Assembly: GCA_016792845.1 (NCBI GenBank)
Contig: JAEUKH010000035.1
Location: forward strand, 1-64,000
DNA length: 64,000 nt
Direction of reading: 5' to 3'
Origin: Myxococcales bacterium
GTDB lineage: Bacteria; Myxococcota_A; Polyangia; Polyangiales; Ga0077539
In this document: piece after piece, positions 1 through 9,624 of the stretch
How positions within the stretch are numbered: position 1 is the first letter of the stretch
Layout of the letters: every line of letters begins with the position of its first letter
Made by a program: the position numbers and the translations under genes
The notes under the pieces: model-generated
Databases searched by the model: none
What the model was told of the DNA's origin: nothing
The model's input: only the letters and a program-made list of their open reading frames with translations

Positions 1-1083
1 CCCAAGCACCTGGTCACGCGCCTGACGCGCTCGCGGCTGGAGCAGCTGACCGAGGACCTGATCGCGCGCAGCATCGCGCCGTGTGAGCTCGCGCTCAAGG
101 ACGCCGGGATCGACAAGAGCAAGATCGACGAGGTCGTGCTCGTGGGCGGCATGACGCGCATGCCGGCGGTGCAGGAGGCGGTGAAGAAGTCCTTCGGCAA
201 AGAACCCAACCGCAGCGTGAACCCGGACGAAGTGGTGGCCGTGGGCGCGGCCGTGCAGGCCGGCGTGCTCGGCGGCGAAGTGCGCGACGTGCTGCTGCTC
301 GACGTCACCCCGCTCACGCTCGGCATCGAGACCGCGGGCCAGGTGGCCACGGCGATGATTCCGCGCAACACGACGATCCCGGCGAAGAAGACCCAGACGT
401 TCTCGACCTATAGCGACAACCAGCCCGGCGTCGAAATCGTCGTGCTCCAGGGCGAGCGCCCGATGTCGCGCGACAACAAGGTGCTCGGCACCTTCAAGCT
501 CGACGGCATCCCGCCGGCGCCGCGCGGCATGCCGCAGATCGAGGTGACCTTCGACATCGACGCCAACGGCATCCTGCACGTCTCGGCCAAGGATCTGGGC
601 ACCGGCAAGGACCAGAAGATCACCATCCAGGGCTCGTCCGGCCTCTCCAAGGAGGAAGTCGAGCGGATGACCAAGGAGGCCGAGCTGCACGCCGCCGAGG
701 ACAAGAAGCGGAAGGAAGCGGTCGAGACCAAGAACCAGCTCGATACCGCGATCTACCAGTTGGAGAAGACGCTCAAGGAGGCGGGCGACAAGCTGGACGC
801 CGGCGTCAAGTCCAAGGGCGAGGCGGCCATCGCCGACGCCAAGAAGGATCTCGAGAGCAACGACACCGACCGCATGAAGGCGGCCCTGGAGAAGATCAGC
901 TCCGTCGGAGCCGAAATCTACCAGGAAGCCCAGAAGGCGGCCCAGGCCGCCGGCGGTGCGGCCGAAACCGGCGCGGCGTCAGCCGGAGCCGGTGCGGCCG
1001 AAGGCACCCCGAAGAAGACCGAAAAGAAGGCCGACGTCGTCGATGCCGACTTTGAGGTCGTCGACGAGGACAAGAAGAAGTAA
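1..1083 (+). CDS. dnaK: Chaperone DnaK (Hsp70), C-terminal part, 5' truncated by the window
   Basis: This frame is open from base 1 to a TAA at 1081-1083 and encodes the last 360 residues of DnaK. It holds the end of the ATPase domain ([14 protein letters not shown], then [11 protein letters not shown]), the interdomain linker ([16 protein letters not shown]), the substrate-binding beta domain ([15 protein letters not shown]) and the helical lid. The tail ends in the conserved Asp-rich [13 protein letters not shown], preceded by an Ala/Gly-rich stretch. DnaK is the cytoplasmic ATP-driven chaperone that works with DnaJ and GrpE; neither is visible here. groES and groEL follow on the same strand after a hairpin. 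Base usage in this 3 kb block looks less GC-extreme than downstream. Confidence 0.98.
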   Translation, partial: PKHLVTRLTRSRLEQLTEDLIARSIAPCELALKDAGIDKSKIDEVVLVGGMTRMPAVQEAVKKSFGKEPNRSVNPDEVVAVGAAVQAGVLGGEVRDVLLLDVTPLTLGIETAGQVATAMIPRNTTIPAKKTQTFSTYSDNQPGVEIVVLQGERPMSRDNKVLGTFKLDGIPPAPRGMPQIEVTFDIDANGILHVSAKDLGTGKDQKITIQGSSGLSKEEVERMTKEAELHAAEDKKRKEAVETKNQLDTAIYQLEKTLKEAGDKLDAGVKSKGEAAIADAKKDLESNDTDRMKAALEKISSVGAEIYQEAQKAAQAAGGAAETGAASAGAGAAEGTPKKTEKKADVVDADFEVVDEDKKK

Positions 1084-1101
1084 GCTCCCATTTCCCCCTT
1101 T

Positions 1102-1136
1102 GCGCGCCTGCCGCTCGTCTGCCGCAGGCGCGCTTT
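1102..1136 (+). terminator. Hairpin with short T-run between dnaK and groES
   Basis: A perfect 10-bp inverted repeat (GCGCGCCTGC at 1102-1111, GCAGGCGCGC at 1124-1133) encloses a 12-nt loop and is followed by TTT. It starts 19 nt after the dnaK stop, so it probably terminates or attenuates dnaK transcription before groES. The T-run is short, so read-through is likely. No CIRCE element (TTAGCACTC-N9-GAGTGCTAA) is visible in this gap. Confidence 0.65.
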
Positions 1137-1186
1137 GCTCAGCACACACACACCAAACTCCACCCTTCAACCCTAACCAAATCCAT

Positions 1187-1483
1187 ATGGCTAACGTCAA
1201 AATCAAGCCGATCGGGGACCGCGTCCTCGTCGAGCACATCGAAGAAAAAGAGCAGGTCCGCGGCGGCATCATCATCCCGGACTCCGCCAAAGAAAAGCCC
1301 CAGGAGGCGAAGGTCATCGCCCTCGGCACGGGCAAGAAGGGCGACGACGGCAAGGTCACGCCGTTCGAAGTGAAGGTCGGCGACCGCGTGCTCATCAGCA
1401 AGTACGGCGGCACCGAGGTGAAGCTCGACGAAAAGAAGTACACGCTCGTCCGCGAGGACGACATCCTCGGCGTCATCGGCTGA
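1187..1483 (+). CDS. groES: Co-chaperonin GroES
   Basis: The 98-residue product has the normal GroES length. It starts [16 protein letters not shown] and contains the mobile loop ([20 protein letters not shown]) and the C-terminal [10 protein letters not shown]. It forms the heptameric lid of the GroEL chamber. The ATG at 1187 fits the conserved N-terminus; longer upstream reading would run into the dnaK 3' region and gives no recognisable sequence. The 50 nt before the ATG are A/C-rich with no AGGAGG-like sequence, unlike most genes in this window. groEL follows 42 nt downstream, so the two probably share a transcript. Confidence 0.98.
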   Translation: MANVKIKPIGDRVLVEHIEEKEQVRGGIIIPDSAKEKPQEAKVIALGTGKKGDDGKVTPFEVKVGDRVLISKYGGTEVKLDEKKYTLVREDDILGVIG

Positions 1484-1525
1484 GCCGCTCCCATCACTCA
1501 ATTCTCAACTCTCCACTAGAAACAC

Positions 1526-3160
<1,635 letters not shown>

Positions 3161-3176
3161 GAGGTCTCGCCCCTCG

Positions 3177-3200
3177 CCCCTGAGCCTTCGGGCTCGGGGG
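3177..3200 (+). terminator. UUCG-capped hairpin after groEL
   Basis: A 10-bp stem (CCCCTGAGCC at 3177-3186, GGCTCGGGGG at 3191-3200, one T-G wobble) is closed by the very stable TTCG tetraloop, 17 nt after the groEL stop. No T-run follows. It is probably a strong hairpin terminator or 3'-end stabiliser for the groESL transcript. The rest of the gap up to 3398 shows nothing clear. Confidence 0.6.
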
Positions 3201-3398
3201 TCGCGCTGACGCCTCGCTCACGTCTCACCTCGGGTGGGTCGCGGGCGGGGCGTTCGCCGTTTGGGGAGCGCCGCCGGTCTCGGGCGTTGTGCCCGACGGC
3301 GCGAGAGGGCCTCGGCGGCGCGACGTGTCAGGCGGGCGCGCCTTGATGATTCGAAAGAGCACCACGGCGGGCGCCCGGTGGTTTATACCGCGCAGGTC

Positions 3399-5153
3399 AT
3401 GCGTGGCGGTTGGCGAGTCATGGCGGCGCTGCTGGTCTCTCTTGCGGGGTGTGGCGACCCTCCCGCGGTGGCGGCGCCTCCCCGCACGGTGGCGTCGGCC
3501 CGCCGTGGGAGCGCGCGGCGTCGTGGGGCTGACGCGGCGCCTCCGCAGGTTGACTCGGCCGAGCGCTGCGGCGAGGCGACCCTGCGCACCCTGGCGACGC
3601 TGCGTCGCGGGCACAGCGTGCACGGTCAGCCCTTGTGCACCGAGGTGTTCAACGGTCGCTTCGCGGTGGTGCTTGCGACGGGCAGCGAGCGCGAGGCGAG
3701 CGACGTGTGGGCGGTGTTTCACAACGGCAGCCGCGATGAGATCCACCGGGTGGGCAACTGGCCGGTGGGGGTCCGCATCGAGTTTGGGCGCATCGTTTCG
3801 GGGTGGGTGTACCTCGTGGGGCGCTCGGTGGCGCGCGAAGATCAGCCCGCCGGGGCCAAGGTGCTCGCGATCTTTCCGCTGCCGCGGCCCGGGGGCGAGG
3901 CGACCCGCATCGCGCCGCTCTCGCCGCTTGAGGCCGAGCTCTTGCGGTCGAGCGACAGCGACGACCTCGGGCGACGGCTCGGCTTCGAGGTGGCGGGCGC
4001 GAACCTCACCGAGGCCGCCGCGACGCAGACCGTGCGCAGCATCGCCGAAGGGGGGCCCAATGCGCTCTTCGAGCACCTCACGCCCGAAGGCGCGCCGACC
4101 CTCAGGGTGTGGCAAGACGGGGTGTTCCAAGAGACCGATTATGTGTCTCCGCAGGGTGACCCGACGAGCCCGCATGTGTCGCACGCGCTGACGCTGCTTC
4201 GGGCCATCGCCCAGGACATGGATTGCAGCTCCGGCGAGCGCTGCGTCGCCCGGGGCGCGCCGAACGGGGCGACGCCGCCGGAGGTGTTGCTCCGCACCGA
4301 GGGCCGGCGGGTGGTGCTCTCGGCGCTGTTGGGCTCGGTCGAGCGGGCCGTCCCGAGCGAGCCGCCGCGTGGGGGTGCGTTGCGCGAGCGGCTCGGGCAC
4401 GCCGACGACCTCGCCTTCGCCCAAGGCCTGACCCTCGACGGCGAGGTGGGCGCCGTGGTCGGCGTCGAGGCCAACAACGCGCGGCTCGTGGCCTTCACCG
4501 TGACGCACCCGAACGACACCGTCGAGACCCGCGCCTACCGGGTCACCAACGGCGAGGCCCCGCGGGCCTTCGGCGACGACTCGCTCGGTCGGGTCGACAG
4601 CCGCGAGCTTCACCTCCGCGACTACGACGGCGACGGCGGGTTCGAGCTCGTCTCGGTGGGTCGCCGCGGCGCAGAGACCGTCGTCTCGGTCAGTTCGGCC
4701 TATGCGCCCCCGCGGGTGTCGCAGCACCGCCTCGTGCATCGCCTCGACATGCTGCGCGCCGCGTTCGGCGAGCCGAGCCTCGGCACCCTCGACCAGCGGC
4801 TCCGGGGGTACGCGATCTCGCCCGCGCCCGAAGAGACCGCCTGCGCCAGCCTCGAACGCCTCGCCCAAGATGACCGCGGCGCGCGGGCCGTGCTCGGCAG
4901 CGCCCTCATGGTGATCGACTACAACGAGCGTGGGCAGCCCTTGCGGGGCACGCCTCGTCGGGTGACGGGTGCTCCCCTCACCCGCGACGTGGCGGGCCTT
5001 CTTGGGCCCTTCTCGGGTCGGCGCTGTGCCGACCTGCGGTGCAACTTCGGCCAGGCCTGGTGCCGCCCCCGGGTCGAGGGCGAAGAGGGCGTGCTGTGGT
5101 TCGGTGACGGCGGCCGACGGGTGGCCGCGATCTCGCGCTTTGTGTCGCGCTGA
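3399..5153 (+). CDS. Predicted outer lipoprotein of unknown function
   Basis: The 584-residue product starts with a short signal ending in a lipobox (LVSLAGC, Cys18), so it should be lipid-anchored and exported. An alternative ATG at 3420 would put the Cys at position 11. The body has no enzyme motif I recognise. A short Asp-rich loop, RDYDGDGGFELVSVG near residues 405-420, resembles the calcium-binding repeats of FG-GAP/VCBS beta-propeller proteins. Several Cys near the C-terminus (RRCADLRCNFGQAWC) could form disulphides. It stands alone on the plus strand and its 3' end converges on the pseudokinase gene with a 14-bp gap. Confidence 0.8.
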   Translation: MRGGWRVMAALLVSLAGCGDPPAVAAPPRTVASARRGSARRRGADAAPPQVDSAERCGEATLRTLATLRRGHSVHGQPLCTEVFNGRFAVVLATGSEREASDVWAVFHNGSRDEIHRVGNWPVGVRIEFGRIVSGWVYLVGRSVAREDQPAGAKVLAIFPLPRPGGEATRIAPLSPLEAELLRSSDSDDLGRRLGFEVAGANLTEAAATQTVRSIAEGGPNALFEHLTPEGAPTLRVWQDGVFQETDYVSPQGDPTSPHVSHALTLLRAIAQDMDCSSGERCVARGAPNGATPPEVLLRTEGRRVVLSALLGSVERAVPSEPPRGGALRERLGHADDLAFAQGLTLDGEVGAVVGVEANNARLVAFTVTHPNDTVETRAYRVTNGEAPRAFGDDSLGRVDSRELHLRDYDGDGGFELVSVGRRGAETVVSVSSAYAPPRVSQHRLVHRLDMLRAAFGEPSLGTLDQRLRGYAISPAPEETACASLERLAQDDRGARAVLGSALMVIDYNERGQPLRGTPRRVTGAPLTRDVAGLLGPFSGRRCADLRCNFGQAWCRPRVEGEEGVLWFGDGGRRVAAISRFVSR

Positions 5154-5167
5154 CCGCGGCCTGTCGC

Positions 5168-8041
5168 TCACTGCGCGTAGCGCGCGGGGCCGATCGGGAA
5201 GTAGAGCGCGAAATCCCACGCGGCGGGCGCGGGGGCGAGCAACCTGACGCTGTGGGCCACGTCTTCGAGGCAGGTGCTCACCGGGGGCTCGTTCAAAACG
5301 CCGCGGAGGCGCACCGTGCTGATGCGCACGGCGCCCGCGTTGACGTGCACGCCGACGGTCACCATGCGGGTCTCGAGGCCCTCGACGCAGTCGGCCACGC
5401 CGCGGCGCATCGACTGGAAAATCCGCTGCTTTTCAGCCGCCGGAGGCTCGGCCGAGCTCGGCGCCGGGCGCGCCGCCGCGGGGGTCGTCGGGGGCGCCAC
5501 CGCAACGACCGGAGGCGTCTGGACGGGCGGAGGGGTCACCTCGGCCGGAGGGGCCGCTGCGATGGGCGCGGGCGGAGGGGTCACCTCGGCCGGAGGGGCC
5601 GCTGCGATGGGCGCGGGCGGCGGCGCTTCGGCCGGAGGGGGCGCGGGCGGCGGCGTCTGCGGGGCTTCGACCGCGGGCGGAAGCACCACAGTCTGCGTCG
5701 GGCGCGCGGCCGCTTCGAGGAGCACCGCGTCGACCGAGCGGGCCGCGATGATGAGGCCCACGGTGGCGATCACCGCCGAGACCACGGTGGCCCCGGCGAG
5801 GAGCTGCGCGGCCCTGAGATGCTGCGCGGGGTCGCCTACGAGCGAGCTGCGCGGCGGCGCTTCGGCGGTCTCGACCGGCGCGACGCTGCGGCGGGTGGCC
5901 GGCACCGGGGTGGGGTTCTGCGGGCGCTGCGAGGGCGTCGCGAGGGGGGTGGGGACGCGGAGCGCGAGCTCTCCAGAGTTGCTGCGCTCGCGGGCGCCGG
6001 GGCGCAGCGAGGGGCCGCGTTCGGCGGGCTGCTCGGAGCTCCGGCGGGCGCCGCTGACCACAGGGAGCGACGGATCTTGCCGCGGCGGCAGCGTGTCGGG
6101 GCGCCTGGCCTCGATGCGCAGGCCGTGCTCGGACGGTTCGGCGGTGACCTGGGTGATGTCGTTGGGGTCGACCCCGAGGCTGGCCATCTGGGTGACCGCG
6201 CTGCCCTCTTCGAGGAGCGACTGCGAGAGCTCTTGAAGGGCGTCGCGGGGCGCCTCGGCCGAGGCCGCGGGGGTCGGGTCGGGGGGGCTCGGCTTGTCGC
6301 TGCCGCGGCGCACCTCTTCGCTGGCCTCGCGGTCGGCCGCCAAGGCGCTCTGGCTCAGGGCGTCGTAGGTCACCACGGGCGTGTGATCGCCCCCGAGTGA
6401 CGAGAGGTCGCTCGGCAATTTCGGCGCCCGCGGCACCACCGCCCCCGGCATCACGTCGTTGGCGACGTGAGGCACCCCCTGGAGGGTGTGACGCTTCGAT
6501 GCCACAAACTCGCCCGCGCCCGCCGGGCGCTCAGGGCTCACCGCGGGATGCACCGAGCGCGGCATCGGCGGCGGGGTCGACCGAGGCCGGTCGGGCAGCC
6601 GTGAGGGCACCAAAGGCGACCCGTGCGGGCGCGAACCCGGCGCCCTCAGCGTTTCGCGGAGGCTCGGCCGCGGGAGCGCCGACGCCGACTGCGGACCCTT
6701 CACCGCAGGCTCTGAAGGCGTCGCGGCCTGGGCGAGAGGCGCCTCGGTCGCGGCCGGGCCGGGGGGTGGGGGCGGCGCCTCGGGCTCCGAATCGCGCACG
6801 ATTTCAGCGGGCGGCGGCGCAAAATGGATGAGGTCGTCGGCCGGGAGGATGTCGACCATCGACAGACGCTCGGCGTCGGGGGCCTCGCTGACGAGCTCGA
6901 CCGCGGGCAGGGCCTCGGGGCTGGGCTCGGGGGCGGGCTCGGGGCTGGGCTCGGGGCTGGGCTCGGGCGCGGCCGTGAGGGGCTCGGGCGCGGGGGGTGT
7001 GCTGGCCGCGGGGGCGCGCGGAGGCGACGACGCGGGGGCAGCGACCGGCGACTCGAAGTCGATGAGGTCGGTGGCGCGCGGGCTCGCGAGGGCCGCGAGG
7101 GCCACGGGGTCGACGCCGAGGAGCGAGAGGCGCTCGAACGCGTCAGGGTCGAGGGCCCGGTGGAGGTCGTGGGCGAAGGCCGAGGCCGAGGTGTAGTGCT
7201 GGTGCCGGGCGACGTTCCACGCGCGGGCGAAGACGTTGTCGACGGCTTCGGGGAGGGCGGTGCGGAGGGTGTGCGCGGCCGGCAGGGTGCTGCCTCGGAG
7301 CACGGCGGCGAGCTCGTGGGCGCGCGCGGTGCCGAAGGGCGGCTTGCCCGTGAGAGCCTCGAAGGCGAGCACCGAGAGGGCGAACACGTCGACCGCAGGC
7401 CCTGCCGGAGCGACGAGCTCCTCGGGCACGAGGTACCCCGGCCGCACGAGCTCGGCGGCGGCGCGGTCGGTGATAAAGCCCGCCGAGACCAGGGCGTGGA
7501 GGTACCCGGCTTCTTCGATCCAAACGGTGAAGGGGTCGGGCTCGATCATCACCGTGTCGGGGCTGAGGGCGCGGTGCAACACCGGCGGCTCGGCGGCGTG
7601 GAGGGCGTCGAGGGCCGAGGCCAAGACGGTCACGATGCGCACGACCTCGGGCGGCGCGAGGAGCACCCCGGCGTCGATCTGTTCGCGCAGCGAGCGACCG
7701 GCGGGGCGGCGCGCGACCACGGTGGGCTGTCCGCTCTCGGCGTCGACCGCGAGCACCTCGGCGATGGCGGGGTGACGCAGCGCGCTCAGCGACGTCATGG
7801 TCTCGACGAAGGCTCGAGACGCGCGCTCAGAGCGCGCCACCATGCCGGGGTACACCGACCACACGAGGCAGGGCTCGGTGGTGGTGCCGTCGACCTGTCG
7901 GGCGAAATGGGTCGCGACGAGTCGATTGCGGCGCAAGAGCCGCTCGGGGGCGAAGCGCCCCAGCACCACCTCGCCGCGGGTTGGGTCACCGGGCGTCGAA
8001 GCGCGCGACGCCTCACCTTCGCTTGTTGCTCGTTGTGCCAT
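5168..8041 (-). CDS. Ser/Thr pseudokinase with Pro-rich linker, TM helix and C-terminal periplasmic domain
   Basis: The 957-residue product carries a protein-kinase-like domain at about residues 22-300 that keeps fold motifs (YLVPEEL for APE, DVFALSVLAFEALTGKPPF) but lacks the catalytic ones. The VAIK Lys position reads CLVWSVYPG, HRD reads HRA (HRALSPDTVMI, about residue 155) and DFG reads WIEEAG. About 450 residues of Pro/Ala/Glu-rich linker follow, then a TM helix (about 747-770), a 15-residue tandem repeat and a C-terminal domain with two conserved-looking Cys. That end recalls AgmX/PglI-type myxobacterial C-termini. The ATG at 8041 has GAGAAGG upstream. Probably a membrane-spanning scaffold or sensor, not an active kinase (inference). 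Confidence 0.85.
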   Translation of the reverse strand: MAQRATSEGEASRASTPGDPTRGEVVLGRFAPERLLRRNRLVATHFARQVDGTTTEPCLVWSVYPGMVARSERASRAFVETMTSLSALRHPAIAEVLAVDAESGQPTVVARRPAGRSLREQIDAGVLLAPPEVVRIVTVLASALDALHAAEPPVLHRALSPDTVMIEPDPFTVWIEEAGYLHALVSAGFITDRAAAELVRPGYLVPEELVAPAGPAVDVFALSVLAFEALTGKPPFGTARAHELAAVLRGSTLPAAHTLRTALPEAVDNVFARAWNVARHQHYTSASAFAHDLHRALDPDAFERLSLLGVDPVALAALASPRATDLIDFESPVAAPASSPPRAPAASTPPAPEPLTAAPEPSPEPSPEPAPEPSPEALPAVELVSEAPDAERLSMVDILPADDLIHFAPPPAEIVRDSEPEAPPPPPGPAATEAPLAQAATPSEPAVKGPQSASALPRPSLRETLRAPGSRPHGSPLVPSRLPDRPRSTPPPMPRSVHPAVSPERPAGAGEFVASKRHTLQGVPHVANDVMPGAVVPRAPKLPSDLSSLGGDHTPVVTYDALSQSALAADREASEEVRRGSDKPSPPDPTPAASAEAPRDALQELSQSLLEEGSAVTQMASLGVDPNDITQVTAEPSEHGLRIEARRPDTLPPRQDPSLPVVSGARRSSEQPAERGPSLRPGARERSNSGELALRVPTPLATPSQRPQNPTPVPATRRSVAPVETAEAPPRSSLVGDPAQHLRAAQLLAGATVVSAVIATVGLIIAARSVDAVLLEAAARPTQTVVLPPAVEAPQTPPPAPPPAEAPPPAPIAAAPPAEVTPPPAPIAAAPPAEVTPPPVQTPPVVAVAPPTTPAAARPAPSSAEPPAAEKQRIFQSMRRGVADCVEGLETRMVTVGVHVNAGAVRISTVRLRGVLNEPPVSTCLEDVAHSVRLLAPAPAAWDFALYFPIGPARYAQ
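5525..5621 (-). repeat. 45-bp tandem repeat inside the pseudokinase gene
   Basis: Two near-identical 45-bp units start at 5531 and 5576, with partial copies at the flanks. They encode the 15-residue repeat PPAEVTPPPAPIAAA in the periplasmic Pro-rich stalk. Such repeats expand and contract by slippage, so copy number may vary between strains. Confidence 0.85.
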
Positions 8042-8364
8042 TGGCTCTGCACCTTCTCGCTTGCCTGCGCCGACCGTCGGAAATCGACCCGCGCCCCCCG
8101 CGAACGGGGCGTGCACGAGGCGGCCCGCAGCCGCGATGGTAGCCCGCCCCAGGGCGCCCTCGCACAATGCCCGACAGAAAGACTTATGGAGGCACACTGT
8201 AGGGCGGCCTCCATCATTCTTGATGGGCAGAAAGTGGCCTTTTTCGGGGTCTGGCGCCAATGCCGACCGGTCGGGTGTTGGCTTGCCCGGCGCATTCGAT
8301 GGAAGCGCGCGACAATGTAGCGACTTTCGGGTGAAGCGGCCGGGTCGTGACGAGGGGGTTGGCG
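8042..8364. other. 323-bp divergent intergenic region with one inverted repeat
   Basis: This gap separates the pseudokinase (minus) from the outer-membrane protein gene (plus) and must hold both promoters. The clearest structure is the 8-bp inverted repeat at 8186-8214, listed separately. A Shine-Dalgarno sequence (GAGGGGG, 8352-8358) precedes the plus-strand ATG at 8365. I see no convincing -35/-10 pair and no small gene. Confidence 0.6.
8186..8214. promoter_or_regulatory. Inverted repeat, candidate operator
   Basis: ATGGAGGC (8186-8193) and GCCTCCAT (8207-8214) are perfect 8-bp arms around a 13-nt spacer, mid-way between two divergent genes. The position fits a repressor or activator site. 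No transcription-factor family is assigned. Confidence 0.35.
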
Positions 8365-9543
8365 ATGCTCACGGGGTGGCACAGGGTTGGCGCGGCCGTC
8401 GCCGTGATGGGGGCCGGGGTGCTCGGCGGAGCTCCGGGATGGGCCGACGAGCCCTCGGCGATGACGGCGGGGGTCGCGGCCTCGGCGGGCGTGGCGTCGG
8501 GGGCGGGTTTGGCGTCGGGGCGGGCGCTGCGGCTCGATCTGCGGGCGGGGGTGGCGGTGTCGCCGAGCGTGTCGCTCGACGCGCGGTTGGGGTTCGGGCG
8601 GAGGGTCCAGCGCGAGGGCCCCGGGCAGACGACGACGGAGTTGGGCCTCGGGGTGTCGTGGCGTCCGCGGTGGGGTGATGGGGCGCGGGGGTTGTTGGAG
8701 CTTGGCGCGGGGCTGAGCCTCGCGGGTGACACCCGGCGCTTGGGAGTCAACGCCGCGCTGGGCGTGCTCTGGTCAGCCGGGAGCGGCGTCTGGGCCGGGC
8801 CCGCGTTGCGGTACGTTCACCGTGTCGAGCCCGACGTTCTTGACGGCGGCGCGTCGCAGCAACCCGAAGACGCGCGGGCGGTGACCTTGGGCCTGGTGTT
8901 GCACTTCGACGGGCTCGGCGAGACGGCGCCGCAGCGGGCGAGGCTCCCGACGGTGGCGGCGCCCGAAGCGGGCGGGGGCGACCGCGACGACGACGGCGTG
9001 GCCGACCGCGAGGATCTCTGTCCGGCCCTCGCGGCGGGGGCGACGGCGGATGCGCGACGGGCGGGGTGTCCGGCCAGCGACGTCGACGGCGACGGGTTTT
9101 GGGACGCCGACGATCGCTGCCCCATGGTGGCGGGTCGCGACGCGGGCTGCCCGCTGCGCGACTACGACGGCGACGGGGTGGGCGACGCGGTCGACCAGTG
9201 CGTCACGGTGGCGGGCCTCGCGGCGCATCAGGGTTGCGCGCCGCCGGTTCGTGCGACGGTGAGCGCCGCGCTCGCGACGGTGCGCTTTCTGCGGGGCCAC
9301 GACCGCATCGTCGGTCGGGTGAGCTTTTCAGCTCTCGACGCCGCGGCCGCGCAGCTGCGGGCCGAGGGCGGGCGCGCGGTGCTGGTCGGCGGGCGCGTCG
9401 CGGGTGAACCCCCGGGCCTCGCGGCGTCACGGGCGCTGCGCGTGAGGGCCTATCTCACCGAGGTCGGGGTGGGCGCCGCGCGGGTCGAGGTGGCGCCGCG
9501 GATCGCCGACGAGGCCGTCGTCGAGGTCACCGTCTCGCGCTGA
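8365..9543 (+). CDS. Outer-membrane protein with thrombospondin type 3 repeats and degenerate OmpA-like end
   Basis: The 392-residue product starts at the ATG at 8365, which has a good GAGGGGG 6 nt upstream, and has a signal peptide likely cut after Ala27. Residues about 30-200 have alternating hydrophobic residues and Gly, like a small beta-barrel. Three Asp-rich calcium-binding thrombospondin type 3 repeats follow (DRDDDGVADREDLCP, DVDGDGFWDADDRCP, DYDGDGVGDAVDQC). The last 100 residues resemble an OmpA-like peptidoglycan-binding domain only weakly, and its usual motif (NxxLSxxRA) is not clear. Likely an envelope structural protein. Confidence 0.8.
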   Translation: MLTGWHRVGAAVAVMGAGVLGGAPGWADEPSAMTAGVAASAGVASGAGLASGRALRLDLRAGVAVSPSVSLDARLGFGRRVQREGPGQTTTELGLGVSWRPRWGDGARGLLELGAGLSLAGDTRRLGVNAALGVLWSAGSGVWAGPALRYVHRVEPDVLDGGASQQPEDARAVTLGLVLHFDGLGETAPQRARLPTVAAPEAGGGDRDDDGVADREDLCPALAAGATADARRAGCPASDVDGDGFWDADDRCPMVAGRDAGCPLRDYDGDGVGDAVDQCVTVAGLAAHQGCAPPVRATVSAALATVRFLRGHDRIVGRVSFSALDAAAAQLRAEGGRAVLVGGRVAGEPPGLAASRALRVRAYLTEVGVGAARVEVAPRIADEAVVEVTVSR

Positions 9544-9624
9544 GCACGGCGGCTGCATTGCGCTCACCAAGACCGCCTCCGTCGGGAACTTTCCCATGGA
9601 CCGCGCGTCGGAGTGAGACCGCCG

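Noticed and set aside
1084-1186. CIRCE/HrcA operator upstream of groES
   Set aside because: Neither TTAGCACTC nor its partner half is present in the gap; regulation of groESL cannot be read from the sequence.
6824-8320. Long plus-strand open frame antisense to the pseudokinase gene
   Set aside because: It is Gly/Arg/Glu-biased low-complexity sequence created by the GC-rich codon pattern of the opposite strand and shows no domain, whereas the minus strand encodes a clear kinase fold.
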